Shown here piece after piece: positions 62,189 through 62,214 of a DNA stretch of 62,214 bases (positions are counted from its first letter, which is position 1; the number at the start of each line of letters is the position of its first letter). The notes beneath the pieces were generated by a model, which was given only the letters and a program-made list of their open reading frames with translations, was not told the origin of the DNA and searched no databases. The stretch is from Opitutales bacterium (GTDB taxonomy: Bacteria > Verrucomicrobiota > Verrucomicrobiia > Opitutales > UBA953), in assembly GCA_024697185.1 (NCBI GenBank), contig JAILGB010000028.1, positions 1-62,214 of the forward strand, in the 5' to 3' direction. A program made the position numbers and the translations under genes.

Positions 62189-62214
62189 TTTATAAAAAGC
62201 AAAAAAAGATTAAA

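Overview
This window reads as chromosomal DNA of a Gram-negative bacterium, most likely of the Verrucomicrobiota (Opitutae-like); the placement is inferred, not proven. The reasons are a giant autotransporter whose passenger opens with the G-x-W / N-W type repeat common in that phylum, a TIGR03790-type protein, LptB, an RseP-type protease and Psd (an outer-membrane lifestyle), meso-diaminopimelate dehydrogenase, and menaquinone/ubiquinone-type UbiE with a quinone-linked PyrD. Nearly all genes lie on the minus strand. There are no transposases, phage genes or CRISPR arrays, and no gap between genes exceeds about 220 bp.

Layout. 1-4.1 kb: a truncated secreted protein and a 1136-aa exported TPR protein. 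4.1-10.9 kb: ubiE, a TIGR03790 protein, an hldE/rfaE2-like nucleotidyltransferase, truB, tRNA-Lys, alr, a Nudix hydrolase and an RlmI-like methyltransferase. 11.0-14.4 kb: a secreted transglutaminase-like protein (plus strand), a HIT/zinc-ribbon fusion and ribF. 14.4-25.3 kb: a 3621-aa autotransporter. 25.4-32.1 kb: a secreted caspase/gingipain-like protein, an OPT transporter and clpC. 32.2-38.2 kb: envelope run rseP, C-GCAxxG-C-C protein, unknown membrane protein, lptB, psd, DUF456. 38.3-45.6 kb: ddh, a glycosyltransferase, gatA-gatC, a divergent phosphatase-ruvX pair, a DUF374 acyltransferase and a TPR protein. 45.7-52.5 kb: pyrD, carB, ftsW and a LysM lipoprotein. 52.7-62.2 kb: a long co-directional run pyrB, secreted protein, thyA, folA, O-antigen-ligase-like protein, two small membrane proteins, hemC, hemD, ispE, rimO.

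The most striking signal is not a gene. A short word, core CGGGAACG (full form GCGGGAACG and its complement CGTTCCCGC), recurs about 210 times by my hand count of the 7-base core, roughly once per 300 bp, where under 10 copies would be expected. It occurs in both orientations, in all reading frames, in genes and between them, and at least five times as a close inverted pair forming the stem of a terminator-like hairpin. This is the behaviour of DNA uptake signal sequences (DUS/USS) of Neisseria and Pasteurellaceae. Its translation marks the proteins with AGT, GN, RER, VPA, FP and RSR tripeptides and supplies linkers. It is almost absent from helical TPR genes and pyrB.

A second recurring pattern is a -10 like hexamer placed about 7 nt before the start codon of many first genes, with little sign of Shine-Dalgarno sequences, which suggests leaderless transcripts are common here.
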